Counted from the first letter of the stretch, positions 1 through 10,274 are shown. The stretch: DNA of 64,000 nucleotides from Leifsonia sp. Root112D2 (GCF_001424905.1 NZ_LMCU01000001.1:496001-560000); one strand, 5' to 3'. Notes: a model not told the origin generated them from the letters alone. A program made the numbers and translations.

Positions 1-862
1 CGAGCGAGGCACGAAAGTCGGCGGGAAGCTGCAGCCGCCCCGCCCGGTCGAGCACCGCGAATTCCTCGGCGACCAACGAGGAGGCGCCGGTCTCGTCGAG
101 CAGGGTGCGTCGGAGCGTCTCAGAGGAAGTGCGGCCGTCGCGGATCGCCACCGTGCGCTGCACCTGACCGGAGACCTCCGCGTCGTGCGTGACTATCACG
201 ACGGTCGTGCCGAGCTCGGTGTTCGCCGCACGCAACGCGGCGAACACCTCGTTGCCGGTCGCACTGTCCAACTCGCCGGTCGGCTCGTCGGCAAACAGAA
301 CGCGCGGGCGGTTGGCCAGCGCCACGGCTATCGCCACACGCTGCTGTTCGCCACCGGAGAGTTCGCCGGGGCGGCGGTTCGCCTTGGCGCCCATGCCCAT
401 CGCGTCGAGAAGGCCTGCCGTGCGCGCACGCCGGTCGTTCGCCCGCACACCGGCGAACGACATCGGAAGCGCGACGTTCTCTGCCGCGGTCAGATAGGGC
501 AGCAGGTTTCGCGACGTTTGCTGCCAGATGAAACCCACGACGTGCCTGCGGTAGTCCAGCCGCTCGGCCGCAGACATGCGCAACAGGTCCCTCCCCGCCA
601 CGTGCGCCCGGCCAGCGGTGGGAACATCGAGCCCGGAGAGCACGTTCAGCAGCGTCGATTTTCCCGAGCCGGATGCCCCGATGATCGCGATCATCTCGCC
701 GGGATCGACGAGCAGGTCGAGGCCCTGTAGCGCCTGCACCTCGATCTGGCCCACCTGGTAGATGCGCACGACGTTGTCGCACACAATCAGCGCATTCGCC
801 CCGTATTCGGGGTTTGCCGTCGGCATCCCGCTCGGCGCATCCATCGTCGTCGACTTCGTCAT
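1..862 (-). CDS. ABC transporter ATP-binding protein, MacB/LolD type (C-terminus cut by window edge)
   Basis: This is the nucleotide-binding subunit that hydrolyses ATP for the FtsX-type permeases encoded just upstream. The reading frame stays open to base 1, so the C-terminal end is missing. Visible motifs are Walker A GASGSGKST (residues 62-70), a Q-loop around residues 114-115, the signature LSGGE (168-172), Walker B with ADEPTGELD (191-199) and the switch His in VTHD (about 226). The LSGGEQQRV and DEPTGELD wording is typical of the MacB/LolD/FtsE group rather than of importers. Its ATG overlaps the stop of the preceding permease gene as ATGA (859-862), which implies translational coupling. 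The longer open frame on the same strand (120-890) is a frame-shifted shadow. Confidence 0.93.
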   Translation of the reverse strand, partial: MTKSTTMDAPSGMPTANPEYGANALIVCDNVVRIYQVGQIEVQALQGLDLLVDPGEMIAIIGASGSGKSTLLNVLSGLDVPTAGRAHVAGRDLLRMSAAERLDYRRHVVGFIWQQTSRNLLPYLTAAENVALPMSFAGVRANDRRARTAGLLDAMGMGAKANRRPGELSGGEQQRVAIAVALANRPRVLFADEPTGELDSATGNEVFAALRAANTELGTTVVIVTHDAEVSGQVQRTVAIRDGRTSSETLRRTLLDETGASSLVAEEFAVLDRAGRLQLPADFRASL

Positions 863-3582
863 ACCGTCTCTCCAACCCGTAGAACCTCACTCAGGCGATC
901 ACGCCGATGAATCACGAACTCGGCCAGCATGGCCAGCACAAGCAGCACCGCGGTGCCGCCGACGACGGCCGCTATTACCGCGGGCGAGATGCGCAACGTC
1001 GGGGTATCCAGCCCTCCGGCGAGCACATCCAGGCCGAGCGACGGCCCCAGAGCCATGACGGTGCCGATACCGGCGATGATGCCACCGACGACGGCCGCGA
1101 GAACCACGGGAGCGACGTCGGCCAAGGCGAGCCATCGGGTCGCTCCCCTCCCCACTCCGAGGGTGCGCAGCAGCGACAACGCACGCACCCGACTTCGGGT
1201 ACCGGCGATAACGCTCGCCACCAGTGCCATCACCGCGAGCAGCGCGACGGCGCCGACCGAGAGCAGCATCACGTCACCGACCCCTGTCACAAGCGCGAAG
1301 TGGCGGCGTTCCTTCAGCCAGTCGACGCGCGTGTGAATGTCGCTTCGGTCAACGTCGAGCATCGCGGCCGCTCGCGGCGCGCCCGGGCCCATCGCCAGCA
1401 GACTGTTCGCGGTGAGCGGCTCGGGCATGCGCGCCGAGAGTGCCTGCAGGTCCACATAGAGATACGGGCCGTCCAGATAGCCGTCGGGTGCGGCATCCAC
1501 GACACCCACCAGCTTCAGTGGTATGTCACTGTCACCGACATGCACGACGAGCTTCGTCGACACGAGCTGGGAGGCCAACTCGGAGTCGACCACCGCGGGC
1601 AGCGGTTGCGATGCGGATGCCGCGCCCAACTTGCGCAGGCCGCCCAACTCGGGTGCGGGCACCGTTTTCGATGCCTTCGCGGCGCTCGCGAGCACATCGG
1701 CGTATCCGCCGTCCACCGCGAGAAGGGCGCCGATCGCCAGACTCGGGCCGGCCCGAACGTCCACCCGCTTGGCCACGTATGCCGATCCGGCCGCGGTCAC
1801 TCCGCTCGCGTGGGCAACCCGGGCGACCTCGTTCGGGGTCACCGGCGCCTCGACCCGCACCTCTGCTCCGATGCGCTGCCAGGATGCCTGCTCTTGGCCG
1901 GAGCGCACCGTGTCGATGAGCAGACCGCCGCCCACCGCCAGGGCCACGGAGAGCGTCAGGGCCAGCAAGGGCAGCACCGCGAGGCCACCGCCCGCCCGTG
2001 CGGCACCGAGAATCCCCAGCGCGCCCCGGGAACGGCGCCCCAGCGCCGCCACCGCGCGCATGACCCCTGGGTACAAGCGCAACACGACGAGACTGATGAC
2101 GAGGGCGAGCAGGAGGGGGGCCGCGAGCAGCAGTGGATCCACGGCATCCGTACTGGTCTCCAACAGCCCTCGACCGCGCAGCGAGACGAGTGCGCCGGCC
2201 GCGAGCGCGACCACACCCAGCTCGATGACGAGGCGCCGGCTCGCGGCGCGTGCCCGAACCTTGGCTCGGTCCTGCCGGTTGGCCGGCTCGCGCCGCCCGC
2301 GCCAGAGACCGCGCGCCAGCATGACCGACTGCAGCGGTGTCGCGAGAACCGCGATCAGCAGCACCACGCCGAGCATGAACGCATCCGGCCTGTCGCCGGC
2401 AAAGAGTAGCGCGGCCAAGCCGAGTCCAAGCGCCCCGCCGACAATCGTGGCGAGCACGGACTCCACCGCGGCGCGAATCGCCATTGAGGCCAGCGATGCC
2501 CCCCGCGCACGTTCCAGCGCAAGCTCGCCCGCCCTGCGCACAACGAGCAGTCGGGAGAAGAGCAGGATGACCGTGGCCGCAGCGCCGAGCACCCCCGCTA
2601 CCATGAGCGACATCTGCGCGACGGCAGCCCGCGCCTGGCGCGGGTAGTCCGAGAGCGCATCGACGAACTCGGAATTGACGCGCAGCGCCACCGTGGAGTC
2701 GCCCGCGAGCCTCGCCGTGTCTGCCGGAAGCCCGGCCACCTCGTCGGAGACGCGCGCCTCGAGTGCGTTCGTGAACGCGCTCGGATCCAGCCGCAGCCGG
2801 ATGGTCGCATCCAGCGGTTCGATGAAGAGTGCCTCGGAGCGCCCGATTCCCTCGGCAGTGGCGAACAGCGTGAGTGAGTCACGCGAGGGACCGCCGGCCG
2901 CGACGCCGTCTGGCGCGGCGAGAATGCCCACGACGATGAAGCGCCGCACGCCGGCCGCTCCGCCGGGCTCGGAGGGCGGGAGGGGCGCCTCGAACACGCT
3001 GCCCAGACCGACGGGCGATGTCTTCGCCCCCGCAGCCTGCGCCGCAGCCTGCGCCGCAGCCCGCGCCTCGGCCGCAGAGACGACTACCTCGATGGCGGAG
3101 CCGGCGCTCGCGCTCGCGTCTTCAGGCATGCGGCCCGTGACGAGCGGCAGGTGCACCGAGTCGGGCGTGAGCATTCCCAGTTGCACCGTGCGATGCGTGG
3201 GTGGCGCATCTCCAGTCGCCAGCGACGTCTCGAGTCGGGGGCTCAGCACCTCAACGCTGGAGGCCGCAAAGACCTGTTTCATCGCGGACGGGAGACGGCT
3301 CGGGATGTCGCGCGCCAGCTCGATCACCTGCTCGGGGCTCGCGTATCGCAGGGGGGTGCCGGGCTGCCCCACGGATGCCTGCACCAGAACGTCCGCGCGC
3401 GAACCGGCCGCAGACACCGCCTGCCGGGCGCCCTGGTCGACCGTGCCGATGAGTACGCCCGGAACCCCGGCCGTGAGCAGCACCGTGAAGCAGACGAGCA
3501 GAATCCAGCCGATGAGTAGCGCGAGGTCGCGGCGCGCACGCCGGCGCACCAGCACGCCGGCGGCAGCGAAGAGTGAGCGCAT
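859..3582 (-). CDS. FtsX-like ABC permease (907 aa)
   Basis: Membrane permease of an ABC exporter in the cytoplasmic membrane. An N-terminal membrane helix (about residues 20-42) is followed by a long extracytoplasmic region, a central cluster of helices (about 325-440), a second extracytoplasmic region, and a C-terminal FtsX-like block in roughly the last 140 residues. Such a duplicated FtsX layout is known in actinobacterial MacB-like permeases. The start codon overlaps the stop of the 1150-aa permease by one base (TGATG, 3580-3584), and the stop overlaps the ATPase start, so the three genes form one operon. The transported substrate is unknown; export of a lipid, peptide or envelope component is the family-level expectation. 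Confidence 0.85.
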   Translation of the reverse strand: MRSLFAAAGVLVRRRARRDLALLIGWILLVCFTVLLTAGVPGVLIGTVDQGARQAVSAAGSRADVLVQASVGQPGTPLRYASPEQVIELARDIPSRLPSAMKQVFAASSVEVLSPRLETSLATGDAPPTHRTVQLGMLTPDSVHLPLVTGRMPEDASASAGSAIEVVVSAAEARAAAQAAAQAAGAKTSPVGLGSVFEAPLPPSEPGGAAGVRRFIVVGILAAPDGVAAGGPSRDSLTLFATAEGIGRSEALFIEPLDATIRLRLDPSAFTNALEARVSDEVAGLPADTARLAGDSTVALRVNSEFVDALSDYPRQARAAVAQMSLMVAGVLGAAATVILLFSRLLVVRRAGELALERARGASLASMAIRAAVESVLATIVGGALGLGLAALLFAGDRPDAFMLGVVLLIAVLATPLQSVMLARGLWRGRREPANRQDRAKVRARAASRRLVIELGVVALAAGALVSLRGRGLLETSTDAVDPLLLAAPLLLALVISLVVLRLYPGVMRAVAALGRRSRGALGILGAARAGGGLAVLPLLALTLSVALAVGGGLLIDTVRSGQEQASWQRIGAEVRVEAPVTPNEVARVAHASGVTAAGSAYVAKRVDVRAGPSLAIGALLAVDGGYADVLASAAKASKTVPAPELGGLRKLGAASASQPLPAVVDSELASQLVSTKLVVHVGDSDIPLKLVGVVDAAPDGYLDGPYLYVDLQALSARMPEPLTANSLLAMGPGAPRAAAMLDVDRSDIHTRVDWLKERRHFALVTGVGDVMLLSVGAVALLAVMALVASVIAGTRSRVRALSLLRTLGVGRGATRWLALADVAPVVLAAVVGGIIAGIGTVMALGPSLGLDVLAGGLDTPTLRISPAVIAAVVGGTAVLLVLAMLAEFVIHRRDRLSEVLRVGETV

Positions 3583-6500
3583 CAGGGCTCACCTCCCGCG
3601 CGCAGAAGCTCGGCGGGTTCGACGAAGCGCTGAACCCGGGCGACGAAGAGCACGACAAGCGCGAGCACGACCGCCACCGTCGCCACCAGCAGGGCGATTC
3701 CCGGCCACTCGACGCGCACCACGACGGCGGGCACCGGCGCGACACCGCTGGGCGAGACCGCCACGAGCGGGCCGACCAGCACCACGAGTAGAAGACCGAT
3801 GGCCAGGCCGAATACGGTGCCGAGCAGGCACATCAGGGCCGATTCCGTCGCCACCAGGCCGACAAGCCCGCGGCGCGAGAACCCCAGCGCCCGCAACTGG
3901 GCGAGCTCGAGTCGGCGCGCCCGCAGCGTTGCGGTGCTGTGTACCGCGAAACCAATTGCCGCCAGCAGGGCGCTTGCGAGAATCGCGAGCCATAGTGCGG
4001 CCTGTGTCGCCACCCGAAGCGGTGACTGCTGCAGCTGCAGGGCGAGGGTCTCGGCGCTGACCGCCGGCGCGCTGCCGGCCGGCAGGTGCAGCGCGTCGAG
4101 GTATGCCTGCGCCGTGCCCGCGGGCACGTCCACCCACCATTCGTCTACCATCGCGCCGGTCACTCCGGCCTCGGCCAGGGCGCGGGCCAGCAGGGACTGA
4201 TCGAGCACCACCGTGTCGCTGGGTGACACGGCTGCGGATGACACGGCCGACAGATCCGCAGCGCCGGCCGCCCCCGGAACCAACGGCGTCGTGCCGGCCA
4301 CGCTGACGGTGACCGAGACACCCTGAATGCGCAGGCTCATCAGCGTTCCGGACGAGATGTTCAGTCGCTCGGCGAGCGCGTCGGTGACGACCGCGGGAAC
4401 CGTGAGCTCGGGCATCCAGCCCACCACGGCGTAGCTCTGCGGAGCGGAATCAATGGTGCGCGGAATGACTGCGGGAACACTCAGCTGCCAGCCGTGGGGA
4501 ACGCTCGGCGTCGACGCCTGGGAACGGGGATCCTCCGTGCTGAGGGCGTGCCACTGCACACCCGCGGGCACGCTCACCGGCTCGGAGACGAAGGTCGGGT
4601 CGACCGGATCATCGCCGACCTCGGCCTTCTGCTGCGCGGGGTCGGGGTGCAGCACCGCCAGGCCGCCCACGAGAATATTCGCCGCAACCGGCGTCGCGGC
4701 GGCCCGGTAGTTCTCGGGCGTGACCACAACCACGGATGCCTGCAGGCCGACGATGCGCACCCCTCGCGTCGCCTGCGTGTCACCCGGCGCCCTCGGCATG
4801 AGCCCGCGCACCTCATGAGCGCGGCCATCGACGGGCACCCGCCCGAGGCCGATGGTGCTCAGCAAGCCCTCGGCGTTCTCGACCATCGCGCTTACCTCGG
4901 CCGCGACGCCGGGGAGCGCATTGGCCTCGTCGCCGATCTGCACCGTCGCCGTCACGCCGCGCACGTCGCCCGGCAGTGTCACACCGCCCGACGCCTTCGC
5001 CGTGCTGCTCAGGCCGCTCATGATGCTCGAGCCGCCCTCGTCGCTGAGTCGACCACGGTCGAGCAGTCGCCGGGCCGAGGGTGTCAACGCCAGAATCTGC
5101 GTGGGAGCGCCGCCCGAGGCATCCGTCTGGGAATCGTCGCCGGAGACCAGGTGCCCGCTGCGACGCATTACCGGCTGCGGCTGCGCCACGGCGCCGTGCG
5201 CGAGCACCGATTCCTGCGTGCTCGCCGCACCGGCGACGGCCGGCACGCGCACCGGGGGGCCTACGGCGAGCGAGGCCTGATCCACCTGCGCCTGCCGCCA
5301 GGTGGAGAGAAAGGAGATGCCGAAGACGCCGACGGCGAGGGTCAGACTCAGAAGCAATACCGCTGCCGTCGCGCGCTGGGCCCGACGTCCGATCTCCCAG
5401 GCAGCCAGCGAAACGCCGATGCCGCGGGCGCGTGCGCCGAGACGCTCGATCAGCCGGGAGGCGGCAGGGATGAGCCGCATGCACACGAGGGTCGCGGCCA
5501 CCAGAACGAGCGCAGGCCCGGCTGCCAGAACGGGGTCGACGGTCAGCGAGCCGTCGGCGCTGACCGGCGAACGGTACTGCTGCAGCTGCCAGAATGCCAC
5601 CGCGGCCAGCACGACGAGCACCAGATCGAGCCCCGAACGCATCATTCCGGATGCCGCGCCCTGGCGCCCCTTTGCCTGCTCGCCCTCGACGAAGGTGCGC
5701 GAGCGCCGCAGCAGTGGTGCCACAAGCACCCCCACGAGCACTATCGCTATAGCGCCCGCCGTTGCCCAGCTGAACGCGGGCAGGCCTGCCTCGGCGGGCA
5801 TGCCGGCGGCCACCATCGGCGGCAGCGCCGCGAGAAGACGGTAGACGAGCATCGCGAGCAGGGGGCTGGCCGCCACGGTGACGGCGCCGATCAAACCCGC
5901 CTCGAGTGTCGCCAGGCCAAGGATGTGAGCCCGGGAGGCGCCGCGCGAACTCATGAGCCGACGCTCCCCCGCCCGCGCGTCGGTGAACAGGCGTGCCGTC
6001 TGGGCCATGGCCGCGATGGCCAGAACGACGAGCAAAAGGCTCACGACCACGACGGTGGAGCGGGTGACGGCCAGGCCGGTGGCGACCGCACCGACGGCAT
6101 CCGCCACCGCGGAGGCGACGTATACGCCGCCGGCCGAGGTGCCGATGTGACTGGTGACGATGTTGTCGACGGAGGCGAGCCGATGCTGAAGGGACCCCAG
6201 CTCATCGACCGTCGCGCGGTCGAAGTGCGGCAGATACTCGATGTCGAGAAACGACGCGGGGATCGAGCCCGCCGCGAGGCCGCCGGATGCCATCACCAGC
6301 GGACCGAAAGCATTGGTCGGAACGTAGAAGCTGACGCCCGGTTTCGGAAAGGCGGGATCGCTTCCGGCTCCGCTGAGGGTGTCCCGTGACCAGTAGTGCC
6401 CGTGCGGGGCCTTCGCCGCGTAGAGGCCGACGATCTTCACCGTCACCGGAGCCGAGCCTGCGTTCACGGTGACCGTATCGCCGACCGCCAGGGCGAGTCT

Positions 6501-7034
6501 CTTCGCGGCGGCGGCGGGCAGCGCCACCTGAATCGGAGAGCCCGGAGCGGCCTTCCGGGCCCACACTCCAGCGCTCAGTGTGGCGTGCGACTCGATATCG
6601 TCGATCTCGCCGAAGTATGCGAGCGCGGGCAACTGCGGCGTCGACAGCGCGGGAACATCGGACAATTTCGAGAGCGCGATGCCTGCCGAGGTGGCCGTGG
6701 CCGCCGGACCGAGCACCGTCTCAATCGCCTTCGTCGCATTGGCCCGGCTGTTCGCTATGGCGCCGTGAGGGCTGAGAATGCGCACCTCAAGCATGCTCTG
6801 CGCACTCGGCACTGCCGCGAGCGCGCCACGGACACCGCCCTGTTCGGTCGCCGTCACGAGCAGGCCCAGGCTCACGATGAGCGTGCTCGAGAGCACAGCC
6901 ACGGCGACCACGGCAATGAGCAGCCGCCACTGTGCCCGTGTGCGGCGCAGCGTCACCGCGACAAGCCACGAGGCAGAGAGTCGGAAGGAGGTGCGGGTGC
7001 CGTCAGATTCGGCCCGCGTCGCCTCGTGAGTCAC
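3582..7034 (-). CDS. Large FtsX-like ABC permease (1150 aa)
   Basis: First gene of the three-gene ABC exporter operon. The N-terminus carries a membrane helix at about residues 35-60. Several helices follow in the 315-590 region, then a large extracytoplasmic domain, and a C-terminal FtsX block (about the last 140 residues) ending near AELLRAGGEP. Two FtsX-type membrane blocks in one chain match the shorter partner encoded downstream, so the transporter is probably a heterodimer of two unequal permeases with the ATPase at 1-862. The gene is divergent from the dehydratase gene at 7172 across 137 bp that must hold both promoters. Substrate is not predictable from sequence. Confidence 0.82.
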   Translation of the reverse strand: MTHEATRAESDGTRTSFRLSASWLVAVTLRRTRAQWRLLIAVVAVAVLSSTLIVSLGLLVTATEQGGVRGALAAVPSAQSMLEVRILSPHGAIANSRANATKAIETVLGPAATATSAGIALSKLSDVPALSTPQLPALAYFGEIDDIESHATLSAGVWARKAAPGSPIQVALPAAAAKRLALAVGDTVTVNAGSAPVTVKIVGLYAAKAPHGHYWSRDTLSGAGSDPAFPKPGVSFYVPTNAFGPLVMASGGLAAGSIPASFLDIEYLPHFDRATVDELGSLQHRLASVDNIVTSHIGTSAGGVYVASAVADAVGAVATGLAVTRSTVVVVSLLLVVLAIAAMAQTARLFTDARAGERRLMSSRGASRAHILGLATLEAGLIGAVTVAASPLLAMLVYRLLAALPPMVAAGMPAEAGLPAFSWATAGAIAIVLVGVLVAPLLRRSRTFVEGEQAKGRQGAASGMMRSGLDLVLVVLAAVAFWQLQQYRSPVSADGSLTVDPVLAAGPALVLVAATLVCMRLIPAASRLIERLGARARGIGVSLAAWEIGRRAQRATAAVLLLSLTLAVGVFGISFLSTWRQAQVDQASLAVGPPVRVPAVAGAASTQESVLAHGAVAQPQPVMRRSGHLVSGDDSQTDASGGAPTQILALTPSARRLLDRGRLSDEGGSSIMSGLSSTAKASGGVTLPGDVRGVTATVQIGDEANALPGVAAEVSAMVENAEGLLSTIGLGRVPVDGRAHEVRGLMPRAPGDTQATRGVRIVGLQASVVVVTPENYRAAATPVAANILVGGLAVLHPDPAQQKAEVGDDPVDPTFVSEPVSVPAGVQWHALSTEDPRSQASTPSVPHGWQLSVPAVIPRTIDSAPQSYAVVGWMPELTVPAVVTDALAERLNISSGTLMSLRIQGVSVTVSVAGTTPLVPGAAGAADLSAVSSAAVSPSDTVVLDQSLLARALAEAGVTGAMVDEWWVDVPAGTAQAYLDALHLPAGSAPAVSAETLALQLQQSPLRVATQAALWLAILASALLAAIGFAVHSTATLRARRLELAQLRALGFSRRGLVGLVATESALMCLLGTVFGLAIGLLLVVLVGPLVAVSPSGVAPVPAVVVRVEWPGIALLVATVAVVLALVVLFVARVQRFVEPAELLRAGGEP

Positions 7035-7171
7035 GCGTCTCAGGATAGCCCCACCGGTGCACGCCGCCCGTCAATATCCGTCTTCCACTATGCGGTCAAC
7101 ACGTTGAAACCGGCCTGTGGCAATTCATACACTCCCATCAAGCCACTTCCAACGACGGAACGAGGAGCGAG

Positions 7172-8881
7172 ATGGTCGAGCTGCGCAGTAATTTTCCGGC
7201 AGAGTCAGCGTTGGGCATTGCCCGACGCGCACAGTGGGCGGCCCTCGGCATCCCGGCGAGTGATCTCTCCAAGCCCAAGGTCGCGATAGTCAACACCTCC
7301 TCAGACCTCGCCGCCTGCTATGCGCACCTCGATGACATTGTGCCGGTGCTCAAGGAGGAGCTGCGGGCCGCCGGCATCCTGCCGTTCGAGATTCGCACGA
7401 CGGCACCCTCTGACTTCGTGACGAGCGCGGGGCGGGCGGGCAGATACATCCTGCCGAGCCGAGATCTCATCGCGAACGACATCGAGGCCGTGGTCGAGGG
7501 CGCCCGCCTCGACGCGATGATCTGCCTCAGTTCGTGCGACAAGACCACCCCGGGGCACCTGATGGCGGCGGGTCGTCTCAACATTCCGACCATCATCATT
7601 CCGTGCGGGTACCAGCACAGCGGGCTCGCCGCGGGCGGCGACTCCGATGTCGAGGAGGTCTTCCTTCTCGCCTCGAAGCAGGTGGTGACAGGTGAACACG
7701 ACGACGATCTGCTGCGCATGGCCGATGAGGCCATCCAGGGGCCGGGCGTCTGCGCGGGCCTCGCAACGGCGAACTCGATGCACATGGCCGCAGAGGCCCT
7801 CGGAATGGCCTTGCCCGGCGCGGCCCCCACCCGCGCAAACGGCGAGCGCATGTGGCAGACCGTGCGCAATTCGGTCACGGCGATAGCCGACCTCATCGAG
7901 CGCGACATTCGCCCACGCGACATCATCACCAACGGATCGATTCAGAACGCCGTGCGCGTCATGCTCGCGGTGGGCGGGTCGATCAACACGATCAAGCACC
8001 TGCAGGCCATCGCCGTCGAGACCGGCCTCTCGGTCAACGTGTGGGAGACGTTCCGGGAGTTCGGGCGGAATACCCCGTTGCTCTGCGCGATCCGTCCGAA
8101 CGGGCCCTGGCTCATCGAAGACCTGGAAGACGCCGGCGGCGGCGCGACCATCCTGCGTGAGCTGCTGCCCCTGCTCGACGGCGAGCAACTCACCGTCACC
8201 GGGCGCACCATTGCCGAGAATGCAGCGGATGCCGCTCCCGCGGACGGAACGATCATCAAGCCGATCACCGATCCGTTCGGCACCGATCCCGCCATCGTTG
8301 TTCTGCGCGGAAGTCTCGCCCCGGGGGGAGCCGTCGCCAAGCGCCCCGTTCCCGACCCGGGACCGCGCCGTTTCACGGGGCCGGCCCGCGTTTTCGGTAC
8401 CCGCGAGGAGGCCATCGAGGGCATCTCCAGCGGCAAGGTGCGCGAGGGCGACGTCGCGGTCATCCGTGGCATCGGGGTCTCCGGTGCACCCGGCATGGGC
8501 ATGACATCCGCATTCATCTTCGCCCTGCACGCGCGAGGCCTCGCCCAGAGCGTCGCCCTGGTCACCGACGGCCAGTTCAGTGGGTTGGTGAATCAGGGAA
8601 TGACGGTGGGCGAGGTGTCGCCCGAGGCCGCATCGTCCGGCAGTGCACTGGGCCGGGTCATCGACGACGACATCATCGACATCGACCTGGCCAGCGGCCA
8701 GCTCGACCTGCTGGTCGACCCCGAAGTGCTCGCCACCCGTGCGCCGTATGAACCGCCGGCGGATGCCGACACCGGCGGCGGAATGCTCGACCAGTACCGC
8801 GAACTGGTGCAGCCGCTCGCCTGCGGCGCCGTGCTGTGCTCGCGCCCGGTGCGCCTCTGCGAGTCGGCAGCCGCCCGATGA
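7172..8881 (+). CDS. IlvD/Edd-family dehydratase
   Basis: Member of the iron-sulfur dehydratases that remove water from 2,3-dihydroxy acids or sugar acids (IlvD, Edd, pentonate dehydratases). The three cysteines that bind the cluster in this family are present at C49, C122 (SSCDKTTPG) and C194 (GPGVCAGL). The C-terminal catalytic Ser lies in DGQFSG (S470). The last motif is not the canonical DHAD form (DGRFSGGT), so a housekeeping valine/isoleucine role is unlikely. A GAGGAG Shine-Dalgarno precedes the ATG. The stop overlaps the start of the FAD oxidoreductase gene (ATGA, 8878-8881), so the two enzymes are probably made together for one catabolic route. Substrate unknown. Confidence 0.9.
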   Translation: MVELRSNFPAESALGIARRAQWAALGIPASDLSKPKVAIVNTSSDLAACYAHLDDIVPVLKEELRAAGILPFEIRTTAPSDFVTSAGRAGRYILPSRDLIANDIEAVVEGARLDAMICLSSCDKTTPGHLMAAGRLNIPTIIIPCGYQHSGLAAGGDSDVEEVFLLASKQVVTGEHDDDLLRMADEAIQGPGVCAGLATANSMHMAAEALGMALPGAAPTRANGERMWQTVRNSVTAIADLIERDIRPRDIITNGSIQNAVRVMLAVGGSINTIKHLQAIAVETGLSVNVWETFREFGRNTPLLCAIRPNGPWLIEDLEDAGGGATILRELLPLLDGEQLTVTGRTIAENAADAAPADGTIIKPITDPFGTDPAIVVLRGSLAPGGAVAKRPVPDPGPRRFTGPARVFGTREEAIEGISSGKVREGDVAVIRGIGVSGAPGMGMTSAFIFALHARGLAQSVALVTDGQFSGLVNQGMTVGEVSPEAASSGSALGRVIDDDIIDIDLASGQLDLLVDPEVLATRAPYEPPADADTGGGMLDQYRELVQPLACGAVLCSRPVRLCESAAAR

Positions 8882-10242
8882 GCCGCGCGAGTCTGCACCT
8901 TCCCCCCGCTGAGGTCCCGGTGATCGGCGAGTACGACGTGGTGGTGATCGGAGGCGGCCCCGCCGGCCTGATGGCGGCCACCGCTGCCTCACGCGCCGGG
9001 CGATCCACCATCCTGATAGAGAGGTACGGATTTCTCGGCGGCGCTGGCACGATGGGCGGGCTGAGTACGTTCTGCGGGCTGCACGCACGCGTGCACGGCG
9101 AGGACCGGCTCGTCGTGCACGGTTACGCCGACGAGCTGCTCGATCGTCTGGTTGCGCTGAATGGGCTGAACGATCCGCACCTGACCATTGAAGATCGCAT
9201 CATGGCGATAGCCTTCGATATCTCGGCCTACAAGATCGCCGCCGACGAACTCGTGCTCGCCGGCGGCGGCACGATGCTGTTCCATGCAATGGCGGTCGGC
9301 ATCACCAAGGCCGATGACGACACGATCGACGCGGTCATCGTCGAGTCCAAATCGGGGCGCGCGGCCATTCGCGGGCGCTTCTTCATCGACGGCTCGGGCG
9401 ACGGCGACGTAGCGGCGTGGGCCGGCGTGCCGTTCGATCGCTCGCCCGATCTGCTGTATCCCTCGCTGATGTTCCGCATCAACGGCGTCGATCCCGTCGA
9501 AGCGGGAGATGCCTGGCGCACCGTGCGCCGACTCATGGAGGAGGCCGAGGCCGCGGGCACCCATAGTTTTCCGCGCAAGAAACCGATAGTGCGCCCGCAG
9601 CGCAACCCGATTGAATGGCGCTCCAACCTCACCCAGCTCAGCAACGACGACGGCTCCGCGGTGGACGGCACCGATGTGCACCAGCTGACGCACGGCGAGA
9701 TCCAGGGGCGGCAGCAGGTGCGCGATACCTTCGAGTTCATTCGTTCGCGCACGCCGGGCTTCGCCGACTCGTACGTGGTAGACATCGCTCCCCAGATCGG
9801 CATCCGTGAGACGCGACGAGTGCACGGTCGGTATCAGCTGACCGAAGACGATGTTCTGAACGCGGTGGACTTCGACGACTCCATCGGGGTGAACGGCTGG
9901 CCCGTCGAGGCGCACGTCAGCGGTGACGTCGCGTTCCGCTTTCATCACGCCGCCGATAGTCGCGGATTCAACCAGCTGCCGTATCGCATGATGGTTCCGG
10001 TCACGATGAACAATCTGCTCGTCACGGGGCGCTGCGCATCCATGACGCAGGGCGGACAGTCGTCGGCTCGCGTCACCGGTCCCTGCTTCGTGATGGGCCA
10101 GGCAGCCGGAACCGCCGCGGATCTCGCCCTCGCGCGGGCGAGCAGCGCTGGCGACGTGGACATCGCCGTTCTGCAGCAGCGTCTGAAGTCAGACGGCGGC
10201 TACCTCGGCACCGATCTGGCGGCGGATCGCGTCGCGGTCTGA
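8878..10242 (+). CDS. FAD-dependent oxidoreductase (FAD_oxidored family), partner of the dehydratase
   Basis: Flavoprotein of about 454 residues with an N-terminal dinucleotide-binding fold: GGGPAG at residues 25-30 after the strand EYDVVVIG, then GRSTILIERYGFLGG, which is typical of the FAD_oxidored (PF12831-like) group. A second conserved block near the C-terminus (VTGRCASMTQGGQSS and CFVMGQAAGTAA) is where this group contacts the flavin. I chose ATG 8878 rather than 8836 because it makes the ATGA overlap with the dehydratase stop and begins just before the FAD domain. A second member of the same family lies at 23399-24688, also beside a dehydratase. It probably oxidises a hydroxy acid or unsaturated product; the reaction is not known. 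Confidence 0.85.
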   Translation: MSRASLHLPPAEVPVIGEYDVVVIGGGPAGLMAATAASRAGRSTILIERYGFLGGAGTMGGLSTFCGLHARVHGEDRLVVHGYADELLDRLVALNGLNDPHLTIEDRIMAIAFDISAYKIAADELVLAGGGTMLFHAMAVGITKADDDTIDAVIVESKSGRAAIRGRFFIDGSGDGDVAAWAGVPFDRSPDLLYPSLMFRINGVDPVEAGDAWRTVRRLMEEAEAAGTHSFPRKKPIVRPQRNPIEWRSNLTQLSNDDGSAVDGTDVHQLTHGEIQGRQQVRDTFEFIRSRTPGFADSYVVDIAPQIGIRETRRVHGRYQLTEDDVLNAVDFDDSIGVNGWPVEAHVSGDVAFRFHHAADSRGFNQLPYRMMVPVTMNNLLVTGRCASMTQGGQSSARVTGPCFVMGQAAGTAADLALARASSAGDVDIAVLQQRLKSDGGYLGTDLAADRVAV

Positions 10243-10274
10243 GCCGACGCGGCCGGGTCCCGACGCTTTGCGGC

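Noticed and set aside
120..890. 256-residue minus-strand frame over the ABC ATPase
   Set aside because: It is the frame-shifted shadow of the true ATPase frame, which starts at 862 and contains all Walker and signature motifs.
907..2409. 500-residue plus-strand reading frame (and many others such as 4494-6389 plus and 7301-9088 minus)
   Set aside because: They lie antisense to clear genes, have Arg/His/Gln-rich shadow composition, and lack ribosome binding sites and any family motif; they follow from the high GC content.
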